From positions 1 through 46,189 of the forward strand of contig CAMDSC010000018.1 in NCBI GenBank assembly GCA_945907065.1: 46,189 bases of DNA, written 5' to 3'. The translations under genes were made by a program, and so were the position numbers. This document shows positions 34,601-42,555 of the stretch, one piece after another. Numbering within the stretch: the stretch's first letter is position 1; the number at the start of each line of letters is the position of its first letter. Source of the DNA: Chitinophaga pinensis. Lineage in GTDB: Bacteria > Bacteroidota > Bacteroidia > NS11-12g > UBA9320. A model generated the notes under the pieces. The model had not been told where the DNA came from and ran no database searches. It saw only the letters and a list, made by a program, of their open reading frames with translations.

Positions 34601-37508
34601 TAAGGATGCTAACTCTTGCTCAAGTAAAGATAGCTTGAATATTAAAGTTAATCCTTTGCCTGATGCTTCAATAAATGCCGCCGGACCATATTGCATTGAC
34701 ATTGGAATAGTAACTTTATCAGCTAAAGCCAATTCAGGAGGTAAGTTTTATGGAGGTAGTTATATTAACTCTACCGGACAATTTGACCCTGCAACGGCCG
34801 GCATAGGGAATCATTGGAATTATTACATATTTACTGATGGCAATAATTGCACAAGTATTGATAGTATTCAGATAAAAGTAAATCCATTGCCAGATGCTTC
34901 AATCTTAGCCTCCGGGCCATTTTGCGTGGATGCCGGAGTTCAAATGGTAAAGGCAAAAACAAATTCAGGTGGTAAATTTTTCGGTGGAAGCTATATTGAT
35001 TCGACAGGAAAATTTAATCCTGTGAAGGCTAATATTGGTAGCAATAAAATTAATTATATATTTAAAGATATAAATGGTTGTATAAATTCTGACAGTTCTG
35101 TAATTATCGTAAATTCATTGCCAGATGCCTCCATAATTTCATTAGGGCCTTTTTGTATAGATGCAGGAATACAAATAGTAAAAGCTAAAATTAATACCGG
35201 CGGTAAGTTTTATGGTGGCACCTATATTGACTCATCAGGAAAATTCAATCCTCAAACTGCTGGCGGAGGAACTCATTCAGTGCTTTACACCTTTATCGAT
35301 GCAAATAAATGCATTGGTTATGATACAATAAAAATAAAAGTAAATATACTGCCAGATGCCTCCATAATTTCCGCAGGTCCATTCTGTATAGATGCAGGCA
35401 TAAAAATTATAAAACCTAAAACTAATTCAGGAGGCAAGTTTAGTGGAGGAAGTTATATTGACACGATAGGTAACTTTAATCCTTTTACGGCTGCATCAGG
35501 CTTGCATAAAATTATTTATAAGTTTACAGATATTAATTTTTGCACAAGTAAGGATAGCATTTTAATAAGGGTTAATCCACTGCCAGATGCACGAATAAAT
35601 GCCGCCGGTCCATATTGTATTGATGCAGGCATTCAGATAATAACTCCCAAAACCAATCCGGGTGGTAAGTTTTATGCAGGTATTTATATTGATTCATCAG
35701 GAAAATTTAATCCGGCCATTGCTAAAACTGGAATTCATAAACTGATTTATAAATTAACGGATATAAATAGTTGTACTAATAAAGATAGTATTACAGTGAG
35801 GGTAGATAAATTACCCGATGCATCTATAATTGCTTCTGGTCCATTTTGTATTGATGCAAAGGTTCAAACAGTTAAAGCTAAGATTAATCTAGGAGGTAAG
35901 TTTTATGGAGGAAGCTACATTGATTCATTTGGTATATTTAATCCTAAAACAGCGGGAGTTGGCCTAAATAAAGTTTATTATAGATTTAAGGATGGTAATA
36001 AATGCGTAAATACGGATAGTATAAGTATTGTAGTTAATATGTTGCCAAACGCTGCGATTTTAGCTGCAGGCCCATATTGTATTGATGATTTAGATCAGAT
36101 AATGAAGCCTACAATAAATAAAGGAGGAAAATTTTATGGAGGAATATATATTGATAGTTCGGGTAGATTTACACCGGCATTAGCTGGTATCGGCAGTAAA
36201 AAAGTGTATTATAGATTTACAGATAATAATAAATGCCTTGCAAAGGATTCAATATCAATTGTTATAAATGCTTTGCCTGATGCAACAATTATAATTGCCG
36301 GCCCATTTTGCACAAACAATGCTCCAGCAATTATAAAACCTAGAGTAAATCCTGGAGGAAGATTTTATGGAGGTTATTATATCGATTCTTTTGGGGTGTT
36401 TAATAATTTTAAAGCCGGGGTTGGTAAGCATAAAGTGGTATATAAAATAACAGATGGATATGGCTGTAAAAATAAAGACTCCCTATTTATTGCAGTTAAT
36501 GGATTGCCTGATGCTAGAATAAATCCAGCTGGCCCATTTTGCGATAATGATGGAGTGAAAGTAATAACTCCGATGACAACTCCTAATGGTATATTTTATG
36601 GCGGACCCTATATTGACAAGTTAGGTAATTTTTCCCCTACATTATCAGCAGCAGGTGTTCACCAAGTTCTATATAAGGTGTCAGATAAAAATACTTGTAT
36701 AAACATTGATTCAATAAAGGTAAAGGTAAATACTAAACCTGTGTTCAATTTTACAGGAGAACCACTAAAGGGATGTGAGCCTTTAGAAGTAGACTTCGTT
36801 GGTGGGGCAGGATTCAAAAAATATGAATGGAATTTTGGCAACGGTCAGAAGGCATCTGGACAGCAAGTCCAAACAACATATAATAATCAAGGGAAGAAAA
36901 CAGTTACACTTATGGTTACTGATAATAATAATTGTGTGGCAACTATTATTAAGCCTAATTATATTACTTCTTACCCACGACCAAAAGTTAATTTTAACTA
37001 TGCACCATTCGAAATTAATTTAAGTTTAACACCCGTTCAATTTACTAATTTCACCGCTGGTGATAGTATCGATCATTACAGATGGGATGTAGAAGATATC
37101 TACGAAACCGACGCCGAAGATTTTACCAAAATCTTCCAAGACTCCGGGAATATAAAAATAAGCTTGCTGGCAGTTAACCGTTGGGGATGTCGCGATAGCA
37201 GCTCACAATATGTTTTTGTTATAGATACTTTTATCATATTTGTACCTAATGCTTTTTCACCTAATGCCGATGGTATAAATGATGAATTTAAGGTTGGAGG
37301 ACTAGGCATTCGTCATTTAGAAATGACTATCTACAACCGATGGGGTGAAAAACTGTTTTACCGAAAAGATAATTCTAATTCATTTAGCTGGGATGGTACT
37401 TATTTGGGTGAAACTGTGCAGGACGGTTCTTATATGTTTACCATATTGGCCCGCGATAGCCGAAATCGACCTTATTTCTTTAAGGGCATGGTAACAGTGC
37501 TTAAGTAG
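28635..37508 (+). CDS. Giant secreted surface protein with 77-residue repeats and T9SS type B sorting domain
   Basis: A 2957-residue protein with a signal peptide (about 1-18, TVYAQ). Residues about 30-1540 are a series of beta-rich modules with IWFKFY, LWYTFTL and TIWYKFYAD starts and CRMQPGTYTL-type ends, like PPC (pre-peptidase C-terminal) domains. A PKD domain follows at about 1550-1635, then Ig-like segments to about 1775. Twelve tandem units of 77 residues span 1777-2700. Two more PKD-like domains cover about 2701-2860. The end (about 2866-2957) has FVPNAFSPNADGINDEF and IYNRWGEKLF, the gliding-motility-associated C-terminal domain used by the type IX secretion system (type B). It should be exported and held at the cell surface. 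An adhesin or gliding role is inference. Confidence 0.9.
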   Translation: MRLLSYLLLTILSTTVYAQPKNDSCVKSQPIPISKGGFGTGVFATDTFNITSATVEGSEYFHPDLVSVGNDKKSIWFKFYLPVKRAVKIELIQPSTKINYKDAGFVTYKSNSCYPGMSAATAAYITPLNQFGSSFHPCMEAGWYMIQLGSKSSANGPVFIELTISYPSQHSSVNSSYFDLTDSAYNFGTLTVGRNEKYIEYETGCHTLQDSAEFYPSIGSTYKDYSQTSWHILKTHRRIDYLELFASEAFASPMVYFPSGTKIYANVYEGNAKTTSYKTLIKIDSILVFDFDNRIATKGYAGKAYMCKLKPKTDYSIQLIFKYDFFKQIRLTLRQRTADSATLSPQPTKSAMAPNSNLGVLVSSSGGTQTILKDYLSCDSRLINTACGKVNPSTGVNINGSKYKLATWASFKLKNPANLSFAFLNTSNNQCAGKLAYRLFKDSIPVICSGLDTSKIFSKGILNGTSLFCVPAGNYVIQILGTDTADYLCGPSEHLGYNLSIGIKVFDAVQFSKFGLADSTRIDSINGFNSLVHTQTYSSKLDEFGCGHSVLPGKVRCDTAQKKAIYRLLKIGDSDGDSKVDSGLLSIFNLKTNQGPEKIQYALYNKNLSQLAISQNKYMYPDTLANPGLLASCTNYNVSYNGASSRYYCLTPGDYTLAAFGGDYHIGIKDQPQFIFTKTNTKYGKPSTPEQLDTIKATKNSKVDYFGCLNNAEVIGGAIPCGNKKMIYREFYIPTPQLVEITNYDPSSFAYIGSNSLYRGRISAGKSGLTLHKDPDGRKWECFSKIKSNDCYPLAVGWYTLITSTTGPSYDDKVPFDDVDHQSSGNVNGKSQITINIITQIASKFNRPFKAWPVNDSLNSGKPLSWKPNYGTKINPNNGYLFNLRAENFTCVPDTPLSMHPITTCNSNLNHIAYYVFGLKEESYLRVLGLNPDVKAYIFDFDVRKDSSKMQSSTPLQSCNTFSRIEMCRMQPGTYTLVLMCSNLAAFPMKVSPSLYIDSVGTSRFDFAKNAYDFGRVSGDSVWYSGKKGTSHPTVSGRAPSSDFFFCTTGGSNTDPLFACGGYYNPKVYPDKKNNALYNIDSSGSKYTYLGYHAVRNLWYTFTLKGAGKAKINIENLTNGTVWGNNLSYGVYLSDEKGNLNIDTLRKYGKIDSTTSMGLTQLEYKPSSGYCNGTDWLSVTKDICDSVSERRYYLVVSLNEIALPNLNSQIAVSILYDSVPIPSKNYDHYTHANRINGLNQVSSPYTNTVLKSDILYKGSPGFFVGTTTDSADQTAKCTTYGKKNGTIWYKFYADSTGTLLLNLRRYTFNSGYSKYYDFTPSNNQFDENIVLLRELVPGDSTKKGLQKLSFDYNPVTISKYGRDFATSCINKGWYYIQISSCGLECSDMLQPEMVIQYQKGDFCKTPVNLSLNAIGSTSGTAIINCHSIGEGYGENGSNMGCLYGPSGYKSTWFRLDYNDSLKADIEFKLSENTTVLPSDIRFRTFYGGCSALTPGPCNTNSQTVFSLSCMKKGSYFVQVVSPSYATGSLDLQINAKKNLDTSCKPYSTWTPNANFAYNRLCPQNIVKFTNYSTNGDSVSYKWDFDFGKKDTVFAPTITFPTNAADKVYKVKLIVLNLTRSASDSITINVTIPATPIVKLRADTAICKGDTVTFSYTNSKYRHYWQNASANNILKVTSTGWVVLTVVQKYGNDSCIINDSAFVKVNINPIVNLGKDTTFCLGDSINVSGPAKMKTYQWSNFKSGPSQKIGGTISLQLTVTDSNKCKATDIINTTLRTYTDTIIKPVKPVCVDVSLLIVKSKPAFSGSFYGNANIDNTGKFNPKTAGAGNHKIYYKFNDAYGCIFKDSTIIKVNPLPDARINAAGPFCTDAGVKTVTPKTTSGGKFYGGAYIDSAGKFNPSAASVGLNKVVYRLKDANQCSNKDSIQIKVNPLPDARINAAGPFCIDAGIQLVKAKVNSGGKFYGGSFIDSIGIFNPKTATAGTHKIYYFYKDANSCSSKDSLNIKVNPLPDASINAAGPYCIDIGIVTLSAKANSGGKFYGGSYINSTGQFDPATAGIGNHWNYYIFTDGNNCTSIDSIQIKVNPLPDASILASGPFCVDAGVQMVKAKTNSGGKFFGGSYIDSTGKFNPVKANIGSNKINYIFKDINGCINSDSSVIIVNSLPDASIISLGPFCIDAGIQIVKAKINTGGKFYGGTYIDSSGKFNPQTAGGGTHSVLYTFIDANKCIGYDTIKIKVNILPDASIISAGPFCIDAGIKIIKPKTNSGGKFSGGSYIDTIGNFNPFTAASGLHKIIYKFTDINFCTSKDSILIRVNPLPDARINAAGPYCIDAGIQIITPKTNPGGKFYAGIYIDSSGKFNPAIAKTGIHKLIYKLTDINSCTNKDSITVRVDKLPDASIIASGPFCIDAKVQTVKAKINLGGKFYGGSYIDSFGIFNPKTAGVGLNKVYYRFKDGNKCVNTDSISIVVNMLPNAAILAAGPYCIDDLDQIMKPTINKGGKFYGGIYIDSSGRFTPALAGIGSKKVYYRFTDNNKCLAKDSISIVINALPDATIIIAGPFCTNNAPAIIKPRVNPGGRFYGGYYIDSFGVFNNFKAGVGKHKVVYKITDGYGCKNKDSLFIAVNGLPDARINPAGPFCDNDGVKVITPMTTPNGIFYGGPYIDKLGNFSPTLSAAGVHQVLYKVSDKNTCINIDSIKVKVNTKPVFNFTGEPLKGCEPLEVDFVGGAGFKKYEWNFGNGQKASGQQVQTTYNNQGKKTVTLMVTDNNNCVATIIKPNYITSYPRPKVNFNYAPFEINLSLTPVQFTNFTAGDSIDHYRWDVEDIYETDAEDFTKIFQDSGNIKISLLAVNRWGCRDSSSQYVFVIDTFIIFVPNAFSPNADGINDEFKVGGLGIRHLEMTIYNRWGEKLFYRKDNSNSFSWDGTYLGETVQDGSYMFTILARDSRNRPYFFKGMVTVLK
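33963..36734 (+). repeat. Tandem array of twelve 231-bp (77-codon) units
   Basis: Units 2-12 start at 34194 and then every 231 bp up to 36504, with no length change; unit 1 is more diverged. Each unit reads LPDA(S/R)I at the start, GP(F/Y)C, GGKFYGGSYIDS, GKFNP, then D-x-N-x-C and (K/R)DSI. Each holds two cysteines, at unit positions 13 and 65, possibly one disulfide (inference). The boundary of units 1-2 and of units 2-3 share 55 identical bases (34179 and 34410), a sign of recent copying. This is a protein repeat, not CRISPR. Confidence 0.9.
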
Positions 37509-37521
37509 ATTGTGATTACAT

Positions 37522-37806
37522 TTATATTAAAGTCTTTGCAGCTTCATTATAAAAATGGCAATTAAAGAGAATTGCAGCTTTGTGATAGTATTTTAAACTA
37601 TCGTCACTATATGAAAAAACGCCAAGTCCTTTGTTCTTGTTCTCGCTAAACCAAAGAAAGTCATTAGGTAGTTGAGTCGTTGAATTGAAAAATAATTTAT
37701 CTGGATGCTCCCACTCTTGAACAACAAATATATTCGGTTGTTGGAGTAAAATAGTTTCAGCTTTTTTTATAAAAACTCCTTGAAAGTTCCAAGTTATTAA
37801 TTTCAT
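37522..37806 (-). pseudogene. Truncated EEP-family (endonuclease/exonuclease/phosphatase) gene
   Basis: The 94-residue frame starts like a full EEP protein: MKLITWNFQG, then KPD-like QPNIFVVQEWEHPDKL with the metal-binding Glu, then FLWFSENKNKGLGVFSYSD. EEP proteins of this type are about 250 residues; here the frame ends in an unrelated tail after about 70 matching residues. The His and Asp active-site motifs of the C-terminal half are missing, so catalysis is not expected. The stop is 13 bp from the 3' end of the giant surface gene, which suggests the rest was lost when that locus formed. Expression of the short form cannot be excluded. Confidence 0.6.
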
Positions 37807-38371
37807 TGTTTCTTGGATGGTGGCTTTTAATAGCCATAAACTTTTTTATTGAGACTAATCTGCTAAAAAAAGTAAACAGTTTTTTTTTGAATAATGTTAT
37901 CAAATCACCCTTTAACATTTTTTTATTCGATATTCTCAGAAAAACATTGGAAGCTGATAATTCAATTTGGTCAAAAAATTATTATTAAAATTTTCAACTT
38001 TATATTTAGGAATGATTTTCTAAAATAATCTTGAAATTATATAAACTATTTTTTAATTTTTAGTTAGCACAAAAAATTTACCAAATTAAAGTTGATTTGA
38101 GTAATCTAAAGTTCACCTTGTTATGGATATGTAAAATTAAATCAAAGGAAATCGCCTTTAAATTTATAAATCACTTAAAATGAAATTATTAATATTAATT
38201 CATACTTTTAAAATTTTGTAAAAACAGAAATTTTACCACATGCATACCAAACTAATCCCATTCTATCGTTAATTTAGCAGACATTGTTTAAAAAACGGTT
38301 TATTTTTCTAAAACGAGATGTAAAAAACGGATTTTGGATTTTTTAAAAGCGCAAATAGTAAAATTTAGTAA
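37807..38371. other. Gene-free AT-rich stretch (565 bp)
   Basis: No convincing gene, RNA or repeat was found here. Open frames are short, lack a recognisable start signal and look like AT-rich noise. The stretch should hold the promoters for the flanking genes, but no full TTG/TAnnTTTG pair with correct spacing is seen before the S41 protease gene. Confidence 0.6.
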
Positions 38372-40018
38372 ATGAAACATTATAAAAAAATAATTTTAGG
38401 GGGTATTTTAGCTATCGGAATATTTTCAGCCTATAAAGCATCGGATGAATATTTCGAGGTTTCAAAAAATCTTGACATTTTCGCCTCAGTTTATAAGGAG
38501 GTAAACATCAGTTATGTGGACGACGTGGAGCCGGGAAGCCTTATAAAGACAGCTATTGACGCTATGCTGAAGAGCTTGGATCCTTATACTAACTACTATT
38601 CTGAAGCGCAAACGGAAGACTATCGTTTTCAGGTAACCGGAGAGTATGGAGGTATTGGAGCCACCATCCGTCAAAGGGGCGAATATATTGTGATTGATGA
38701 TCCTTATGAAGGCTATCCAGCCCAACAAGCCGACCTTAGAGCAGGAGATAAGATACTAGAAGTAGATGGAAAATCAGCTAAAGGAAAAACGAGTGATGAT
38801 ATGACCAAGTTACTAAAAGGTTCAGCAGGAACTGAAATATCCATGAAGATAGAGAGGCCGGGCGTTGGAGAGATGACAATGACCTTTAAAAGAGCTAAAA
38901 TAAAGCTGAATAATGTGCCTTATTATGGTATGGTAGATAAAGAAACCGGTTATATAAAACTTACAGGATTTACACCAGATGCCGGTAAAGAAGTACAAGA
39001 TGCATTAAAAAATTTAAGGAAAAACAATGCCGATCTGCAATCCATAATCCTTGATTTACGAGGCAACGGCGGTGGATTATTGCATGAGGCGGTAAATGTG
39101 GTGAACACATTTATTAAAAAAGGAGAGTTGGTGGTTAGTACTAAAGGTCGGGACAGAGATAATAATAGAACGTATTCAACTCTTGACGCTGCCACAGATA
39201 CTGATATTCCGCTAGTAGTGCTAATTGACGGAGGTTCGGCTTCGGCTTCCGAAATCGTTTCAGGTTCGTTACAAGACTTGGATAGAGGCGTTTTAATTGG
39301 TCAAAAATCATTTGGAAAGGGGTTAGTGCAGTCGCAAAGAATGCTAACTTATAACACGCAAATGAAGATAACTACCTCTAAATATTATATTCCATCCACT
39401 CGCTGCATACAAAAATTAGATTATACCCATAAGGTGAATGGCAAGGCTGAAGCTATTGCAGATTCCTTAAAACACAACTTTTTTACCCGTAATCACCGAC
39501 CAGTAAAGGACGGGGAAGGGGTAACGCCTGACATCAAAACGCCTGAGTCCAAATACACCAAAATAACCCAGAGTTTATTGACTAAGAACATCATTTTTGA
39601 CTTTGCAACACAGTATCGTAACACACATAATACAATAAGCATAACCAAGGATTTTGATTTAACCGATAAGGATTTTCAAGATTTTATAACATTTACAAAT
39701 GGTAAGGATTATAACTATAATACTGACACCGAAGATGCTTTGCAAAAATTTAAAGATCAAGCCAGTAAAGAAAACTATTTATCCGACCTTAATATGGAGT
39801 ACGAATCGTTACTTAACAAGTTGAAACGCAATAAAAGCAATGATATAGAAAAGTATAAAACCGAGATAATGCAAGCTTTGGAAGAAGAAATAGCCAGTCG
39901 TTATTATTTTGAAAAAGCCCGTATAGAGGCATCTTTCGATAATGATTTAGAAATAAAGGAAGCCATTGCTTTACTAAAGGACACTGCTAAATATAGTGCT
40001 TTACTTTCAGGAAAATAG
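38372..40018 (+). CDS. Carboxy-terminal processing serine protease (S41/CtpA family)
   Basis: A 548-residue exported or membrane-anchored protease. An N-terminal hydrophobic segment (about 5-22) is followed by the S41 start (LKSLDPYTNYYSEAQ), a PDZ domain (about 85-165, GIGATIRQ, ADLRAGDKILEVDGKSA), and the catalytic core. LRGNGGGLLHEAVNVV precedes the Ser-containing GGSASASE (289-294) and the Lys-containing KSFGKGLVQ (Lys316), which form the Ser/Lys dyad. The C-terminal 130 residues are charged and helical. It probably trims C-termini of envelope proteins. It is first in a five-gene run to 44436. Confidence 0.9.
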   Translation: MKHYKKIILGGILAIGIFSAYKASDEYFEVSKNLDIFASVYKEVNISYVDDVEPGSLIKTAIDAMLKSLDPYTNYYSEAQTEDYRFQVTGEYGGIGATIRQRGEYIVIDDPYEGYPAQQADLRAGDKILEVDGKSAKGKTSDDMTKLLKGSAGTEISMKIERPGVGEMTMTFKRAKIKLNNVPYYGMVDKETGYIKLTGFTPDAGKEVQDALKNLRKNNADLQSIILDLRGNGGGLLHEAVNVVNTFIKKGELVVSTKGRDRDNNRTYSTLDAATDTDIPLVVLIDGGSASASEIVSGSLQDLDRGVLIGQKSFGKGLVQSQRMLTYNTQMKITTSKYYIPSTRCIQKLDYTHKVNGKAEAIADSLKHNFFTRNHRPVKDGEGVTPDIKTPESKYTKITQSLLTKNIIFDFATQYRNTHNTISITKDFDLTDKDFQDFITFTNGKDYNYNTDTEDALQKFKDQASKENYLSDLNMEYESLLNKLKRNKSNDIEKYKTEIMQALEEEIASRYYFEKARIEASFDNDLEIKEAIALLKDTAKYSALLSGK

Positions 40019-40029
40019 TGTAAAAACCT

Positions 40030-40842
40030 ATGGATGCAGCAATTATTGATATTGTTATTTTAATTATTGCAGGATGTATAGGTGGATTTATAAGCGGATT
40101 ACTCGGAGTAGGTGGAGGCATTATTTTTGTACCAATCCTTGATTATTTTTTAATTAAAAATGGCGTTCTCACTACCGACTTGGTGCCATATACTTTAGCC
40201 AATTCATTTTTTGCAGTATTAGTTTCTGGGGTTGTAGGCAGTTTTCCAGCCTTCCGGTCAAAATCAATTAATATCTCACACCTCATGTTCGTGGGATTTT
40301 CGGCAGTATTATCAGTTATAATTACCTCATATTTTATTAACCTTGGTACATGGTATAGCCCATTTATTTTCAAAATAGTATTTAGTAGTCTATTGTTATT
40401 TACTCTAATTAAAACAATGCTCCATATAGAAACCGATGGTTCGGATGAAAAGATGGGTATAGGTTTGAGCATTTTGGTAGGAACTATTACTGGGATGGTA
40501 TCGGGCCTTAGCGGTTTAGGGGGAGGAATAGTAATGATACCGCTGTTTATGATGTTTGGTAATTTGCCCATAAAGAAAGCTTCGGTATTATCATTGGCAA
40601 TAATTCCGGTTTTGGCTTTTCCAAATGTTCTTTATTATTTAATAATTCAACCTACCCAACGTCTTAGTGAATCAACGGGTCATATTGTTTGGCCAATAAT
40701 TATTCCTCTAATAATTGGTGTATTAATGACAGTAAAATCAGGTGTTAATGCAGCTCAAAACATGTCAGCCAAAGCAATTAAGTTTATATTTGCAACCTTT
40801 ATTATAATAACCATAATAAGAGTTTTAACCTCCTTGGCATAA
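40030..40842 (+). CDS. TauE/SafE family permease
   Basis: A 270-residue inner-membrane protein with about eight helices and two related halves. Each half opens with a glycine-rich signature: GGFISGLLGVGGGIIFVPIL at about 18-37 and GTITGMVSGLSGLGGGIVMI in the middle. This is the TauE/SafE (DUF81) family, which exports sulfite, sulfonates or related organic anions. The substrate is unknown. It starts 11 bp after the protease gene and ends 13 bp before the M28 peptidase, so all three likely share a transcript. Confidence 0.88.
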   Translation: MDAAIIDIVILIIAGCIGGFISGLLGVGGGIIFVPILDYFLIKNGVLTTDLVPYTLANSFFAVLVSGVVGSFPAFRSKSINISHLMFVGFSAVLSVIITSYFINLGTWYSPFIFKIVFSSLLLFTLIKTMLHIETDGSDEKMGIGLSILVGTITGMVSGLSGLGGGIVMIPLFMMFGNLPIKKASVLSLAIIPVLAFPNVLYYLIIQPTQRLSESTGHIVWPIIIPLIIGVLMTVKSGVNAAQNMSAKAIKFIFATFIIITIIRVLTSLA

Positions 40843-40855
40843 GTTTATATAATTA

Positions 40856-42541
40856 ATGAAAAAAAATATTCTATTCGTATTGGTAAGTATTGGTTTGCTT
40901 GTTAATGCAACTGCTCAAAAGCTTTCAAAAAAAGAAACAAAATCGCTGAAACGAATTCAAAGTCATGTTAATTATTTAGCATCTGATCGCTTGGAGGGAC
41001 GCGGCACAGGTAGTGCAGGTGAAAAACTTTCGGCTGAATATGTAGCTAATCAGTTTAAAAAAAATAAAATAAGTGCTAAAGGCGACAACGGCACATATTT
41101 CCAAAATTTTGAAATTACCACCTTGCGTATGGCCAAAGACAGTTCTAAGCTTTTGATAAACAACTTGCCATTGCAACTGTTTGCTGAGTTTTACCCTATT
41201 TCATATTCGGCAAACCGCAAAATAGTAGATACAAAGCTAGTATTAGTAGGTTATGGAATATCAGCACCCGAACTAAATTATGATGATTATGCAGGGAAAG
41301 ATATCAAAGGAAAAGTGGTAGTTATTAATATAGCAACACCGGATAGTCAGCAGGCCCATTCTAAATTTATCAATTATTTATCGCTTGAAACCCGTGTTAA
41401 AAGGGCTGAAAAACTTGGAGCAACAGGAATTATATTTATTAATAATGGAGATAGTAAAGATAATCCAAGTGGTGAATTGGCAAAAAATGTTAAGCCTTCA
41501 TCTATTCCGGTTTTTTTCTTAAATAATAGCAAATATATTTTTGAAATACCCGGGGGAATGCCAGTTATGATGAAGTCGGTTATAGTTAGTATTGCTGCTA
41601 CAGGCCATAATGTTATAGCTTATAAAAATAACAAAGCTAAATACACTGTAATTATTGGTGCACATCACGACCATTTGGGATATGGTGAAATTCCAGGATC
41701 ACGCGAACCTAATAGCAATGCCATACATAATGGCGCTGATGACAATGCCAGCGGAACTTCTGCTTTAATTGAACTTTCCAAACAGTTGAAAAAACGAAAA
41801 TTTAAAAAGTTTAATTACTTATTTATCGCTTTTTCGGGGGAAGAAATGGGCTTAATAGGTTCAAAGTATTTCGTTGAAAATCCAACTATTGAATTAAATA
41901 ACGCCACCTGTATGATAAATATGGATATGGTTGGTAGGCTTAAAGAAACCCTTATGATATATGGAACGGGCACTTCACCTTATTGGAATGAAGCTATTGC
42001 TCTATTAAAGCAAGACAGTTCGTTCATTCGTAAAATCAACACTTCAGAGTCGGGAATCGGATCTTCCGACCATACTTCCTTTTACTTAGATAGCATACCT
42101 GCCCTTCATTTTTTTACCGGACAGCACGATGAATACCACAAACCCAGTGATGATGTAGCCTTATTAAATTTGAACGGGGAAGTAAAGGTGATGGGGAAAA
42201 TAATTAAGTTGATAACCATAATGCCATCTGCAAGCCAACTTAAATATACAGCTGATACGTCAAAAAGTGATAGCAAACGCACGGCATTAAAAGTTACCTT
42301 GGGCATTATGCCTGATTATATCTATGATTCGGAAGGAATAAAGATAGACGGAGTAAAGGATGGCAAACCTGCCGCTGCAGCCGGATTGCAAAAAGGGGAT
42401 ATTATTATTGGTTTAGCTGGAGAGAAAATACCAAATATGCAAGCTTATATGAAGGTATTGGCTAAAATAGAAAAAGGTCAGAAAGCTGAAATTATATACA
42501 TACGCAACGGAGTAACCCTTACCACAGAAGTGCAGTTTTAA
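40856..42541 (+). CDS. Secreted M28 family zinc peptidase with PA and PDZ domains
   Basis: A 561-residue protein with a signal peptide (about 1-20, NATAQ). A PA-like domain lies at about 100-250. The M28 catalytic core contains the five zinc-site pieces: GAHHDHLG, GADDNASG, FSGEEMGLIGS (with the catalytic Glu), NMDMVGRL and DEYHKPSDD. A C-terminal PDZ domain (about 485-560) has AAAAGLQKGDIIIGLAGEKI. M28 enzymes of this kind are aminopeptidases that act in the periplasm or outside. It is preceded by TauE and followed 14 bp later by metF. Confidence 0.9.
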   Translation: MKKNILFVLVSIGLLVNATAQKLSKKETKSLKRIQSHVNYLASDRLEGRGTGSAGEKLSAEYVANQFKKNKISAKGDNGTYFQNFEITTLRMAKDSSKLLINNLPLQLFAEFYPISYSANRKIVDTKLVLVGYGISAPELNYDDYAGKDIKGKVVVINIATPDSQQAHSKFINYLSLETRVKRAEKLGATGIIFINNGDSKDNPSGELAKNVKPSSIPVFFLNNSKYIFEIPGGMPVMMKSVIVSIAATGHNVIAYKNNKAKYTVIIGAHHDHLGYGEIPGSREPNSNAIHNGADDNASGTSALIELSKQLKKRKFKKFNYLFIAFSGEEMGLIGSKYFVENPTIELNNATCMINMDMVGRLKETLMIYGTGTSPYWNEAIALLKQDSSFIRKINTSESGIGSSDHTSFYLDSIPALHFFTGQHDEYHKPSDDVALLNLNGEVKVMGKIIKLITIMPSASQLKYTADTSKSDSKRTALKVTLGIMPDYIYDSEGIKIDGVKDGKPAAAAGLQKGDIIIGLAGEKIPNMQAYMKVLAKIEKGQKAEIIYIRNGVTLTTEVQF

Positions 42542-42555
42542 TAATTTATTTATCC

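Noticed and set aside
33963-36734. CRISPR array
   Set aside because: The repeats are 231 bp long, contiguous, diverged and in one reading frame with a conserved protein pattern.
37806-37988. Small plus-strand protein of 60 residues
   Set aside because: It has only a TTG start, an AT-rich low-information composition and no ribosome or promoter signal; treated as noise.
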